In this document: piece by piece, positions 1-6,753 of the stretch
How the letters are laid out: each line of letters starts with the position of its first letter
How positions within the stretch are numbered: position 1 is the first letter of the stretch
DNA from: an uncultured Eubacteriales bacterium
GTDB lineage: Bacteria > Bacillota > Clostridia > UMGS1883
DNA: 11,214 nt
Reading direction: 5' to 3'
Assembly (NCBI GenBank): GCA_905195005.1
Contig: CAJJUC010000077.1
Location: forward strand, 1-11,214
Position numbers and translations under genes: made by a program
The notes under the pieces: model-generated
The model's database searches: none
What the model was told of the DNA's origin: nothing
Seen by the model: only the letters and a program-made list of their open reading frames with translations

Positions 1-977
1 ACAATATGGCTATTGCCATTCATGAATTCTTCCATAAGAAAGGGTTCTTCTATTTCCATACGCCTATCATTACAGGTTCCGACTGCGAAGGCGCCGGACA
101 AATGTTTCAGGTCACTACGATGAACCTCTATGATTTGAAGAAAGATGAGAACGGTTCCATTATCTACGATGACGACTTCTTCGGAAAACAGGCAAGCCTG
201 ACGGTTTCCGGCCAGTTGGAAGGCGAGCTTGCGGCTACGGCACTGGGTGCTATCTATACGTTCGGACCCACGTTCCGCGCGGAAAACTCCAATACTCCCC
301 GTCACTTGGCGGAGTTCTGGATGGTTGAGCCGGAAATCGCATTTGCCGACCTTAATGATGACGCGGAGCTTGCCGAGGATATGCTCAAGTTTATAATCAA
401 GTATGTGCTTGACAATGCGCCCGAGGAAATGGCTTTCTTCAATAAGTTTATAGACACGGGGCTTATTGAACGCCTGAACGGCGTTATCAATTCCGATTTC
501 GGGCGTGTCAGCTATACGGAAGCGGTTGAGCTGCTGAAAAAGAGCGGCGAAAAATTTGAATATCCCGTCGAATGGGGCATTGACCTTCAGACGGAGCATG
601 AACGCTATCTCACGGAAAAGATATTCAAGCGCCCTGTGTTTGTTATGGATTATCCCAAGGAAATCAAGGCGTTTTATATGCGCCTGAACGATGACGGAAA
701 AACGGTTGCCGCAATGGACTGCCTTGTTCCGGGCGTTGGTGAAATTATCGGCGGAAGTCAGCGCGAAGAGCGCCTTGATGTACTGACGGCAAGAATGAAA
801 GAGCTCGGTCTTTCCGAAAAGGATTACTGGTGGTATCTTGATCTGCGCCGCTTCGGTTCGGCAACACATTCCGGCTTCGGTCTCGGATTTGAAAGAGCGC
901 TTATGTACATTACGGGAATGCAGAATATACGTGACGTTATGAGCTTCCCGAGAACAACAGGCTCTGCGGAATTTTAA
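1..977 (+). CDS. asnS: Asparaginyl-tRNA synthetase, 3' part (5' end outside window)
   Basis: Class IIb aminoacyl-tRNA synthetase that charges tRNA-Asn with asparagine in the cytoplasm. The reading frame is open from the window's first bases (first whole codon at 3), so the ATG at 6 is internal, not a start. About 324 residues are visible. A full enzyme is about 460, so the N-terminal OB-fold anticodon-binding domain lies outside. Counting from the Met at position 6, the catalytic core shows HTPIITGSDCEGAG at 18-31, class II motif 2 (FGPTFRAEN, 87-94, with the ATP-contacting Arg 91) and motif 3 (GLGFER, 292-297). The ending MSFPRTTGSAEF is close to typical AsnRS C-termini. The DCEGAG segment and the C-terminus favour AsnRS over AspRS. 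A TPR protein gene starts 10 nt after the stop, so the two are probably co-transcribed. Confidence 0.96.
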   Translation, partial: NMAIAIHEFFHKKGFFYFHTPIITGSDCEGAGQMFQVTTMNLYDLKKDENGSIIYDDDFFGKQASLTVSGQLEGELAATALGAIYTFGPTFRAENSNTPRHLAEFWMVEPEIAFADLNDDAELAEDMLKFIIKYVLDNAPEEMAFFNKFIDTGLIERLNGVINSDFGRVSYTEAVELLKKSGEKFEYPVEWGIDLQTEHERYLTEKIFKRPVFVMDYPKEIKAFYMRLNDDGKTVAAMDCLVPGVGEIIGGSQREERLDVLTARMKELGLSEKDYWWYLDLRRFGSATHSGFGLGFERALMYITGMQNIRDVMSFPRTTGSAEF

Positions 978-987
978 GAGGTGAGCC

Positions 988-1797
988 ATGAATAAAGTTC
1001 TTAAATATGTTCTTATTGCCGCCGCAATATATTTCGCGGCAAAGCTTGCCGGTTTTTTCTGGTCGGCGGTAATTCTGCTTGCAATTTGCATTTTCATTGT
1101 CTATAACCGCCGCGCCGTTATCATGACAAGAATGGCAATGCGCGCGTATTATGGCGGCGATGTCAAAAAAGGCGAAAAGTGGTTTGAAAAGGCATATAAA
1201 ACGGGCGAGATGACGCCCGAATGCAAGATTGCATATTCGTCATTCTGCCTGCGCGAAAATAAGTTCGAGCGCGGAAAAAAGCTGCTTAACAATGTAATCA
1301 ATTCGCGATATTCAAGCGCGGAGGACAAGCTCGGCGCAAAGCACAATTTAGCTGTGCTTATCTGGCGCGAGGGTGACCTTGACGGCGCAATCGAGCTTAT
1401 GGAGCAGGTGCATAAGCAAATGCCTGCGACCGCAACTTATGGCACACTCGGCGTTTTGTACCTTGAGCGGGCAAAAAAAACGGACGCACAGGCTGCGCTT
1501 GAATTTATGCTTGAAGCTTATGATTATAACTGCGATGATAAAACAATTGCCGATAACCTCGGGGAGCTTTATCTGATTCTCGGAGAAAATGAGAAAGCAA
1601 AAGAGGTTTATGATAAGCTTATGGAAAAAGAGCTTCAGACGCCTGTTCCGTATTACAATTACGGACGCGTGCTGAAAGCGCTCGGAGATAATGACGGCGC
1701 AAAGCAGCGCTTTGAAGAAGCGCTTACAAAACGCTTTACAAGCGTTATGACCGTAACGCGTGAGGCGGTTCAGACTGAATTGGACAGCATTAACTGA
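988..1797 (+). CDS. Membrane-anchored tetratricopeptide repeat protein
   Basis: A 269-residue protein, probably a membrane-tethered scaffold; no specific function is recognised. Residues 5-39 are strongly hydrophobic, interrupted around Lys19, and could be one long or two short membrane segments. They are followed by YNRR, which fits cytoplasmic retention of the rest. From about 47 to 245 the chain is TPR-like helical pairs, with the typical Gly/Ala/Leu spacing in GDVKKGEKWFEKAY (57-70), WREGDLDGAIELMEQ (126-140), LGENEKAKEVYDKLM (198-212) and LGDNDGAKQRFEEAL (232-246). The start is set by AAGAGGTG just upstream of ATG 988. The gene sits 10 nt after asnS and is followed at once by a long hairpin terminator, so it is the last gene of that transcript. 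Fold assignment is confident; role and partners are unknown. Confidence 0.85.
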   Translation: MNKVLKYVLIAAAIYFAAKLAGFFWSAVILLAICIFIVYNRRAVIMTRMAMRAYYGGDVKKGEKWFEKAYKTGEMTPECKIAYSSFCLRENKFERGKKLLNNVINSRYSSAEDKLGAKHNLAVLIWREGDLDGAIELMEQVHKQMPATATYGTLGVLYLERAKKTDAQAALEFMLEAYDYNCDDKTIADNLGELYLILGENEKAKEVYDKLMEKELQTPVPYYNYGRVLKALGDNDGAKQRFEEALTKRFTSVMTVTREAVQTELDSIN

Positions 1798-1798
1798 T

Positions 1799-1849
1799 AT
1801 AAATAAAATTACTGTGCAGCAGAGTTTGCCGCACAGTAATTTTATTTAT
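1799..1849. terminator. Bidirectional hairpin terminator between converging TPR and LysR genes
   Basis: Perfect 19 bp inverted repeat, 1799-1817 against 1831-1849, with a 13 nt spacer that can pair further (GCA 1819-1821 with TGC 1827-1829). The stem top is GC-richer and the base is A/T only, so transcripts from either side end in a U-rich arm. It begins just after the TPR stop codon and contains the LysR stop codon (1846-1848), so it serves both genes. Confidence 0.88.
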
Positions 1850-2679
1850 TCGGCGCTGAGACAGAGGATAAAATCCTTTATTACAGCCGCTTTTACGGAA
1901 TCCTTTTCGTAAACTGCGCCTATCGTTCGGAAAAGGGGAGGGTCAAGCGCAAGCGCCGTGACAAAATCCGCGCTTGCGGCAAGCGAAAGCCGCGGCAGAA
2001 TTGAAATGCCGATTCCGTCCGCAGCCATGCCGATTATGGCGCTGTCATCATCAGCATGCACCGAAATTATGTCTTTGGGGCTGCTGCCGCGGACATATTT
2101 TTCAACTGCCTTGTCGGGCGGCATGATAAACACTCTGCCCGAAATATCTTCGCGCCGAAAAGCGCTCATTGCGCTGCCTCTTTTCGGAAGCACTGCAAGA
2201 TACGGTTCGGTGAAAAGCTCTGTCCAAGCCCCGTCGCAGCGGTATATATCCTCACCGATTATAACATCGGCTTTTTTTTCGCGCAAAATTCCCGATAATG
2301 AGTTTACGACAATAATACTGATTTTAATGTCGGGATGCATATGTCTGAACCTTTTTGTTGCCTTCGAAAGAAGCCGCGCCGCAAGGCTTGAATATGTTGC
2401 AATCGTCAGCGCACTGCTGCCGCGCAGTTTTTTTGCGGCGGCAAAAAGCGAGCTTTCGGCGTCGGTGATTGCGCGCAGCTTTTCAATGACCTCCGCACAG
2501 TCGTTGTTTACTTCAATCCCCGAATGTGTTCGTTTTAAAATTTGTATTCCGAGCTCGTTTTCTATGCCGTCTGCAATATGGCTCATGGCAGACGGGGTGT
2601 ACAGGTATTCCTCCGCAGCTTTGGAAAGACTTTTCAGTTCAATTGCGCGGAGCAGCATTTCAATCTTTTTAGTTTCCAT
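1846..2679 (-). CDS. LysR-family transcriptional regulator
   Basis: A 277-residue cytoplasmic DNA-binding regulator. Residues 1-60 form the LysR winged helix-turn-helix: IEMLLRAIELKSLSKAAEEYLYTPSAMSHIADGIENELGIQILKR shows the usual pattern of a first helix, SLSKAAE, a recognition helix with S-A-M-S-H-I, and LGIQILKR in place of the common LG..LF.R. Residues of about 90-275 match the periplasmic-binding-protein-like effector domain (LTIATYSSLAARLLSKATKRF, then ADVIIGED, then GIGISILPRLSL). The length is slightly short of the usual 290-300. The ATG at 2679 has GGAG about 8 nt upstream. It is divergent from a DMT transporter gene 105 bp away, the classic arrangement for a regulator and its target. 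The intergenic region holds overlapping promoters and a T-N11-A palindrome, so autoregulation is also likely. The effector cannot be predicted. Confidence 0.92.
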   Translation of the reverse strand: METKKIEMLLRAIELKSLSKAAEEYLYTPSAMSHIADGIENELGIQILKRTHSGIEVNNDCAEVIEKLRAITDAESSLFAAAKKLRGSSALTIATYSSLAARLLSKATKRFRHMHPDIKISIIVVNSLSGILREKKADVIIGEDIYRCDGAWTELFTEPYLAVLPKRGSAMSAFRREDISGRVFIMPPDKAVEKYVRGSSPKDIISVHADDDSAIIGMAADGIGISILPRLSLAASADFVTALALDPPLFRTIGAVYEKDSVKAAVIKDFILCLSAE

Positions 2680-2693
2680 AAATATTCTCCGAC

Positions 2694-2713
2694 GTGTTGA
2701 AAATTTTTCACAC
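2694..2713. promoter_or_regulatory. Candidate LysR operator (T-N11-A palindrome)
   Basis: Positions 2698-2710 read TGAAAATTTTTCA, a perfect 13 bp palindrome of the T-N11-A form that LysR proteins bind. It is flanked by GTG(T) and CAC(AC), so the whole segment GTGTTGAAAATTTTTCACAC looks dyad-like. It covers the -35 box of the transporter promoter and the presumed transcription start region of the LysR promoter, a position suited to control of both. The site is inferred from pattern and position only. Confidence 0.55.
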
Positions 2714-2725
2714 CATCATTATAAA
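2697..2725 (+). promoter_or_regulatory. Promoter of the DMT transporter gene
   Basis: TTGAAA (2697-2702), a 17 bp spacer and TATAAA (2720-2725) form a near-consensus sigma-A promoter reading right. Expected transcription start is near 2732, about 50 nt before the GTG start at 2785. Confidence 0.7.
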
Positions 2726-2746
2726 ACGGATATTCACAAAAGTCAA
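2718..2746 (-). promoter_or_regulatory. Promoter of the LysR regulator gene
   Basis: On the minus strand TTGACT (2746-2741), a 17 bp spacer and TATAAT (2723-2718) form a near-perfect sigma-A promoter reading left. Expected start is near 2711, about 30 nt before the ATG at 2679. Its -10 box overlaps that of the opposing transporter promoter by 4 bp, so polymerase should occupy only one at a time. Confidence 0.72.
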
Positions 2747-2784
2747 CACGGGTGATAGAATTATTTGAAAACGGAGGGATTGAA

Positions 2785-3735
2785 GTGCATAATAATGTAA
2801 AAGCAAGAGCGTACGGCGGATTAACTTTTGTCGTTTTTATATGGGGAATTTCGCCGCTTTTAACGCTGCGGCTGTACCGGTACTATTCGCCGGCGTTCCG
2901 CCTTTTTCTGGCGCAGCTTGTTTTGCTGCCGGCATATCTGCTTATCTCGGGCAGGCATCTGCGCGAAATTAACGCAAACTATATCCGCGTCGGAATGATT
3001 ACAGGGCTTTTTCTTGCTTTGGCGGATATATGCCAAAAGATAGGACTTGCATACACAACGCCGTCACGCTATGCATTTTTGGAAAATCTTTCATGCATAA
3101 CCGTGCCAGCGGTTTCATATTTCATAACAAAGAAAAAACCGCGGCGCAGCGCAGTGGCTGCGGCGGTCATATGCCTTTGCGGTGTGCTTGTGCTGAACGG
3201 AATATCCTTCCGGGGCTCCGCGTGGGGCATGGGGGAGCTGCTGTGCGCAGCGGCAGGTCTGTTTTACGGCGTCAACATCGCCGTAACCGGCGCATATGCA
3301 AAAAAATTCTTTGCGCCGCTTTATCTCGCAGTTCAGGTTGCGGTTGAGATTGCCGCTTCGGGAATAACCGTGCTTGTGCTGAACGCATGGGAAATTGCGG
3401 ACAAAAACGGAACGCTTGTTCCTGCGGAAAAAATCATGTATTCGCTGAATCCGCGCCATCTGCTTTTTCTTGCATCGGTCACGCTTGTCAGCTCCGCCCT
3501 CTGCTGGACAGTGCGGACAAATTCCATGAAGCACGTTGAGGCGTCCGCAGTTGCCGTCATAATGCCATTCTCGGCGGTTATAACAAGCACGGCGTCAGTT
3601 ATATGCGGAACCGAAAGGCTGACGGTTCGTCTTGTGCTCGGCGGCTTGATTTGCCTTGGGGCAATATTTATGTCAAGCCTTGGGGATATTAAAGGTAAGG
3701 CGCAAGACTGCGGCGCAGATTCTCCTCAGTGTTAA
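2785..3735 (+). CDS. EamA/DMT-superfamily transporter
   Basis: A 316-residue integral membrane protein of the drug/metabolite transporter type. About ten hydrophobic segments are visible in two EamA-like halves: the first begins GGLTFVVFIWGISPLLTLRLYRY with FLALADICQKIGLAYTTPSRYAFLENL, where the family usually has a 'GL.YT.A..A.l' motif, and the second begins WGMGELLCAAAGLFYGVNIAVTGAYAKK. The C-terminal half has HVEASAVAVIMPFSAVITSTASVICGTERLT, typical of the end of EamA repeats. I chose the GTG at 2785 because GGAGGG (2773-2778) sits 6 nt upstream; the in-frame GTG at 2752 has no such site. The gene is divergent from the LysR gene and probably controlled by it. Its last 47 bp overlap the 3' end of a convergent gene, and it has no terminator of its own before the hairpin at 4126. 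The substrate is unknown. Confidence 0.9.
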   Translation: MHNNVKARAYGGLTFVVFIWGISPLLTLRLYRYYSPAFRLFLAQLVLLPAYLLISGRHLREINANYIRVGMITGLFLALADICQKIGLAYTTPSRYAFLENLSCITVPAVSYFITKKKPRRSAVAAAVICLCGVLVLNGISFRGSAWGMGELLCAAAGLFYGVNIAVTGAYAKKFFAPLYLAVQVAVEIAASGITVLVLNAWEIADKNGTLVPAEKIMYSLNPRHLLFLASVTLVSSALCWTVRTNSMKHVEASAVAVIMPFSAVITSTASVICGTERLTVRLVLGGLICLGAIFMSSLGDIKGKAQDCGADSPQC

Positions 3736-4117
3736 TAAGGCGAAGCGCCAAATCACGCGAAAAATCGTTTGCGCTTTCATATTGATTCATATAGCGGTAA
3801 ACCGTTTTTATCCCCATGTTGCAGCCGTCCGTTATAAGATCGGCAACGGTGCTGTCGGCTTCGTTCGCGGTAAGGCGGAAGCCCGTTTTGATTTTGCTCA
3901 TTCCCTTTGCAATTGCGCCCGGCTCCTTGTCGCTTTCGCCGTACTCGTTCAGCTTGGCGTGCGCTTCCTCACCGAGCTTTACATGCTCGTTTCGGCTGTC
4001 CTTAAGAATATGCTCCAGCGTTGCACTGTCGATATGCGCGAGCACATCGTCAATTGCGGCAACGCCCATTTTAATTCCTGCGTCACATTCCTTTAAAAGC
4101 TTGATTGTATCCTTCAA
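3689..4117 (-). CDS. Small all-helical protein of unknown function
   Basis: A 142-residue soluble protein with no signal peptide or membrane segment; I do not recognise a named family with confidence. Sequence pattern suggests four amphipathic helices: about 2-29, 33-59 (NEHVKLGEEAHAKLNEYG), 65-80 and 87-140 with a break near 115. This is compatible with a four-helix bundle related to ferritin-like or DUF2383-like small proteins. Glu/His residues at 44, 45, 50, 51 and 53 are suggestive of metal binding, but no canonical ferritin motif is seen. The start is the TTG at 4117: AGGGGTG lies 6 nt upstream and the homologous-looking start is (M)KDTIKLLKECDAG. Upstream in-frame codons up to 4315 overlap the glycosidase gene and look non-coding. 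It lies 43 nt after the glycosidase gene on the same strand, and its 3' end overlaps the converging transporter gene by 47 bp. Confidence 0.8.
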   Translation of the reverse strand: MKDTIKLLKECDAGIKMGVAAIDDVLAHIDSATLEHILKDSRNEHVKLGEEAHAKLNEYGESDKEPGAIAKGMSKIKTGFRLTANEADSTVADLITDGCNMGIKTVYRYMNQYESANDFSRDLALRLINTEENLRRSLAPYL

Positions 4118-4125
4118 TGAAAACA

Positions 4126-4154
4126 CCCCTTCGGAAACAGTTTTCCCGAAGGGG
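4126..4154. terminator. Strong hairpin between glycosidase and small helical gene; terminator and/or RBS mask
   Basis: CCCCTTCGG (4126-4134) pairs perfectly with CCGAAGGGG (4146-4154), and AAA/TTT can extend the stem past one bulged C. Read rightward it is followed by CAATTTTTAT, a good intrinsic terminator, and would end the transporter transcript. Read leftward it follows the glycosidase stop and is followed by TGTTTTC, a weaker U-tract. Its leftward 3' arm holds the AAGGGG used as ribosome binding site by the small gene starting at 4117. Confidence 0.75.
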
Positions 4155-4160
4155 CAATTT

Positions 4161-5819
4161 TTATGACAAATTTTTTTTGAAAATATCAAGCGTTCCGTCC
4201 GGAGTGTCCATAAAGTAAGGACGGGCGATGTTTTCACCGTCAAAATCGGCGGCATGCCACCAAATTCCGACCTTGATTTTCTTGTATTTCGGCAGCGATT
4301 TAAACATATCCTCAATCCATGCCTTCTTATCCCCGCCGACGGAGGAGCATGAAAATTCGGTTATCATCATCGGCTTTTCATTGATTTTTTCGGCGCGCTT
4401 GTAAATCGGTTCGTAAATCTCATCAAAGGAACGCCAGATCTCGCCGTTATAGTATGTTCCCGTGTTGTAGCCCGTAAGCCCGTAAACATCGACATACTCA
4501 TCGCCCGGATAGTAGAGCTGTTCATCGTTCCATTTGAAGCGCGGAAAGCTTTTTTCGTTCGGATTCCACACCCAAATTGCGTTGGTGCAGCCTGCCGCCT
4601 TAAACTTATTGTAAAGATAGCGGTACAGCTCAACATAAATCTGAGGGTCGCGCGAGGTATAGTAAGCGCTGTAATTACACCAGTCACAGTTCATTTCATT
4701 AAACGGGCGGAAAAGAACCGTCACGTCCTTATATTTGGCAATGAGCTTTGAATACTGACTGATAAACATTTCGTATTCGCCGCCCAGTATTTCATAAATC
4801 ATGTTGGAGTCACTCACGCGCGAAAGCGGCGTTTGCAGCGTAAGCTCAATTGTTTTTCCTGTCTTGCGCGCATATTTGAAGTATTCTTCTATTTTTGCAA
4901 CATAGTTTTTAACCTGTATCGCATATGCATTGGTATTAACGCCGTGTCTGTCGGGAAATTCGGTGTAAATAAGAAATGAACAGAATTTGTAATTCAGCGT
5001 GTTTTCAAATTCCTCCATTTTCGGGAAGCCGCCGTATTTTTCGGGTGCGAACATTCCCATCTTGAAGTCTGCATTGTCGGCAAAAAGATTGTTATAGGTT
5101 TTCTGCGCAGCCGGCGAAAGATGCGAAATACTGCTTGCCTTATATCCCTTTGTGTAAGCGTTTTCTTTCGGAACGGAGGGATCGAAGGTAACAAGGCTGT
5201 TTGCAATATCCATATAGCCGCCGCAAAGATAGAACGGTTTGTCCGCGGTGAAGAAAAACGTGTATGTCCGCGAGCCAATCATCATATCAACGCAGGCATA
5301 ATGGCATTTGTCGTTCTTCACCTTTGAGAGCGCCTTGCGTGACCATTGGATAACGCGGACGGTGTATTTCCCGTTTTTTGTGGTTTCGTTACTTTCAATG
5401 GTGTGATCGGATTTATTTTCAATGAATTTGTTTGAATACTCGAGATAGGACTGCCTGTCAGAATATCCTGTGAAGGTTTCCTTGAAAATGCGCAGCGTGC
5501 GGTGTCCGTCGGTAAATTTTGTGCCGACATCCGACATTGACGTGTCAATTGACATAGTGCGCGGAAGCTTGATTGTATATCCGTCAACATAATTTGTGAA
5601 ATTTATTGAGCCGTCGGCATTCACGGAGGACGAGCTCATTTTGTCCTGCGGAAGCATTTCGTCATTTTCGGCTTTCGGCGGATTTTCGTCATCGGGAATA
5701 ACGGATGCGTCCATCCATATCGGTGCGGAAAGCACCCTTTGATTTATTTCCGCAAATGCGGCTGACGCATATCCCGCCGTCATAAATGCGGCACACAGTC
5801 CTGCAAAAAAACGTTTCAT
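4161..5819 (-). CDS. Secreted GH26-like glycoside hydrolase (beta-mannanase-like)
   Basis: A 552-residue exported protein. Residues 1-23 are a signal peptide (MKRFF, hydrophobic core, cleavage likely after AFA), with no lipobox. Residues 24-65 are an acidic, Pro/Asn/Ser linker. About 70-215 is a separate beta-rich domain (GYTIKLPRTMSIDTSMS... YTFFFTADKPFYLCGGYMDIANSL) that I cannot name; it resembles PsbP/Mog1-like folds only in pattern. About 250-550 is a GH26-like TIM barrel: MGMFAPE at its start, RPFNEMN (371-377) with the probable acid/base Glu375, WVWNPN (416-421), YYPGDEYVDVYG (436-447) and MITEFS (485-490) with the probable nucleophile Glu488. The 113-residue spacing suits GH26. Classical GH26 enzymes have His before the acid/base Glu; here it is Asn. 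The ATG has GAGGA 9 nt upstream. The probable role is cleavage of extracellular mannan-like or other beta-glycans; the substrate is uncertain. Confidence 0.82.
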   Translation of the reverse strand: MKRFFAGLCAAFMTAGYASAAFAEINQRVLSAPIWMDASVIPDDENPPKAENDEMLPQDKMSSSSVNADGSINFTNYVDGYTIKLPRTMSIDTSMSDVGTKFTDGHRTLRIFKETFTGYSDRQSYLEYSNKFIENKSDHTIESNETTKNGKYTVRVIQWSRKALSKVKNDKCHYACVDMMIGSRTYTFFFTADKPFYLCGGYMDIANSLVTFDPSVPKENAYTKGYKASSISHLSPAAQKTYNNLFADNADFKMGMFAPEKYGGFPKMEEFENTLNYKFCSFLIYTEFPDRHGVNTNAYAIQVKNYVAKIEEYFKYARKTGKTIELTLQTPLSRVSDSNMIYEILGGEYEMFISQYSKLIAKYKDVTVLFRPFNEMNCDWCNYSAYYTSRDPQIYVELYRYLYNKFKAAGCTNAIWVWNPNEKSFPRFKWNDEQLYYPGDEYVDVYGLTGYNTGTYYNGEIWRSFDEIYEPIYKRAEKINEKPMMITEFSCSSVGGDKKAWIEDMFKSLPKYKKIKVGIWWHAADFDGENIARPYFMDTPDGTLDIFKKNLS

Positions 5820-5843
5820 AATTTTAATTCCTCGCTATAAAAG

Positions 5844-5879
5844 TTTTCCCTATTAATATATCATATATTAAAGGGAAAA
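5844..5879. repeat. 36 bp near-perfect palindrome upstream of the GH26-like gene
   Basis: The left arm TTTTCCCT-A-TTAATATAT (5844-5861) matches the right arm ATATATTAAAGGGAAAA (5863-5879) over 17 bp, with one extra A at 5852 and a single central C. It lies 24 bp upstream of the glycosidase start codon, between two divergent genes. It could be an operator overlapping an A/T-rich promoter, or a hairpin in the 5' leader. I could not place a convincing sigma-A promoter for the glycosidase gene, so its role is open. Confidence 0.75.
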
Positions 5880-5933
5880 TCCATAGAAATTTTATTAAAT
5901 ATTTTCTTTTTTTCAGCGGCAGTGCAAAAAATG

Positions 5934-5962
5934 TTGTAATCTGCGGACGAATACTGTATAAT
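5934..5962 (+). promoter_or_regulatory. Promoter of the DUF554-malQ-yqeG-GH unit
   Basis: TTGTAA (5934-5939), a 17 bp spacer and a perfect TATAAT (5957-5962) make a good sigma-A promoter. Expected start is near 5969, giving a short leader before the ATG at 5992. No other clear promoter or strong terminator is visible before 10742, so it may drive four genes. Confidence 0.72.
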
Positions 5963-5991
5963 TATATGGAATAAGTGCAAGGGATGATTGT

Positions 5992-6717
5992 ATGGCAGGA
6001 TTGGGAACGGTAATAAATGCGGCGGCGGTAATTTTGGGGGCGCTTATCGGATTGCTTCTGAAAAAAGCGATTCCCGAAGGAATGAAAAAATCTATTGTTC
6101 AGGCGCTTTCGCTTGCCACGGTTGCAATCGGTCTTATCGGCGTTGTGACTGCGGCGTGCACGGTTAAGGACGGCGCAGTTGAAAGCAAATATTCGCTCCT
6201 GATGGTGATTTCCATTGCTGTGGGAACATTTGTCGGCGCGCTGTGCGATATGGAAGCGCGGCTTGACAGGCTCGGTGAAATCATGCAGAAAAAGTTTTCC
6301 TCCGGCAGCTCAATGTTTGCCGAGGGGTTTGTAACGGCGTCGCTCGTGTTCTGCATCGGTTCAATGGCAATTCTCGGATCACTTCGGGACGGAATATATC
6401 ACGACCCTACAATCCTTATCACAAAGGGGATGATTGACGGCGTTATGTCGGTCATTTTTGCATCAACGCTCGGAGTCGGGGTGGTGTTTTCCGCGGCGAC
6501 GGTTGTACTTTATCAGGGAATAATCACAGCCTGCGCGTCACTGCTTGCGCCGCTGCTGACGGAGGCGGTCATCGCGCAGCTGTCGCTTGTGGGAAGCATT
6601 CTGATTATCGGAATCGGGCTGAATCTTCTGTACGAACCTAAGCTTAAGCTTGCGAATATGCTGCCATCGGTTTTTGTGCCGCTTGTCTGGTACATAATCC
6701 GATCGGTGATTAAATAA
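5992..6717 (+). CDS. DUF554 family integral membrane protein (YdfK/YqgA-like)
   Basis: A 241-residue polytopic membrane protein of the DUF554 family, whose members include YdfK of Bacillus and YqgA of E. coli; function not established, often suggested to be transport-like. It begins with the family signature MAGLGTVINAAAVILGALIG. Seven to eight hydrophobic segments lie at about 4-22, 38-56, 66-84, 111-129, 147-175, 176-190, 197-215 and 221-237. Charged loops include GCxE-like ALCDMEARLDRLGE (83-96), and FVTASLVFCIGSMAILGSLRDG (113-134) is typical of the family. Length matches the usual 225-245. The ATG has AGGGATG a few nt upstream. It is the first gene of the rightward unit and malQ follows after 36 nt. 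Confidence 0.9.
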   Translation: MAGLGTVINAAAVILGALIGLLLKKAIPEGMKKSIVQALSLATVAIGLIGVVTAACTVKDGAVESKYSLLMVISIAVGTFVGALCDMEARLDRLGEIMQKKFSSGSSMFAEGFVTASLVFCIGSMAILGSLRDGIYHDPTILITKGMIDGVMSVIFASTLGVGVVFSAATVVLYQGIITACASLLAPLLTEAVIAQLSLVGSILIIGIGLNLLYEPKLKLANMLPSVFVPLVWYIIRSVIK

Positions 6718-6753
6718 TATAAAGCCGCGTAAATGCGGCGGAACGGAGTTAAA

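Noticed and set aside
1958..2755. 265-codon open frame on the plus strand, antisense to the LysR gene
   Set aside because: It lies almost wholly over a convincing LysR gene, has no ribosome binding site or recognisable domain, and its composition (Ser, Ile, Arg rich) is that of a shadow frame.
2752..2784. Longer transporter start at GTG 2752
   Set aside because: There is no ribosome binding site before it, whereas GGAGGG sits 6 nt before GTG 2785.
3115..3534. 139-codon minus-strand frame inside the transporter gene
   Set aside because: It is antisense to the transmembrane core; Cys/Arg/His-rich composition is typical of a non-coding frame.
4118..4315. N-terminal extension of the small helical protein into the glycosidase gene
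   Set aside because: The added residues are low-quality (Arg/Thr/Cys mix), they overlap the glycosidase C-terminus and the hairpin, and a placed ribosome binding site supports the TTG at 4117.
6724..6739. Small hairpin GCCGC-GTAAAT-GCGGC between the DUF554 gene and malQ
   Set aside because: Only a 5 bp stem with no U-tract after it; too weak to call a terminator, though it could slightly attenuate read-through.
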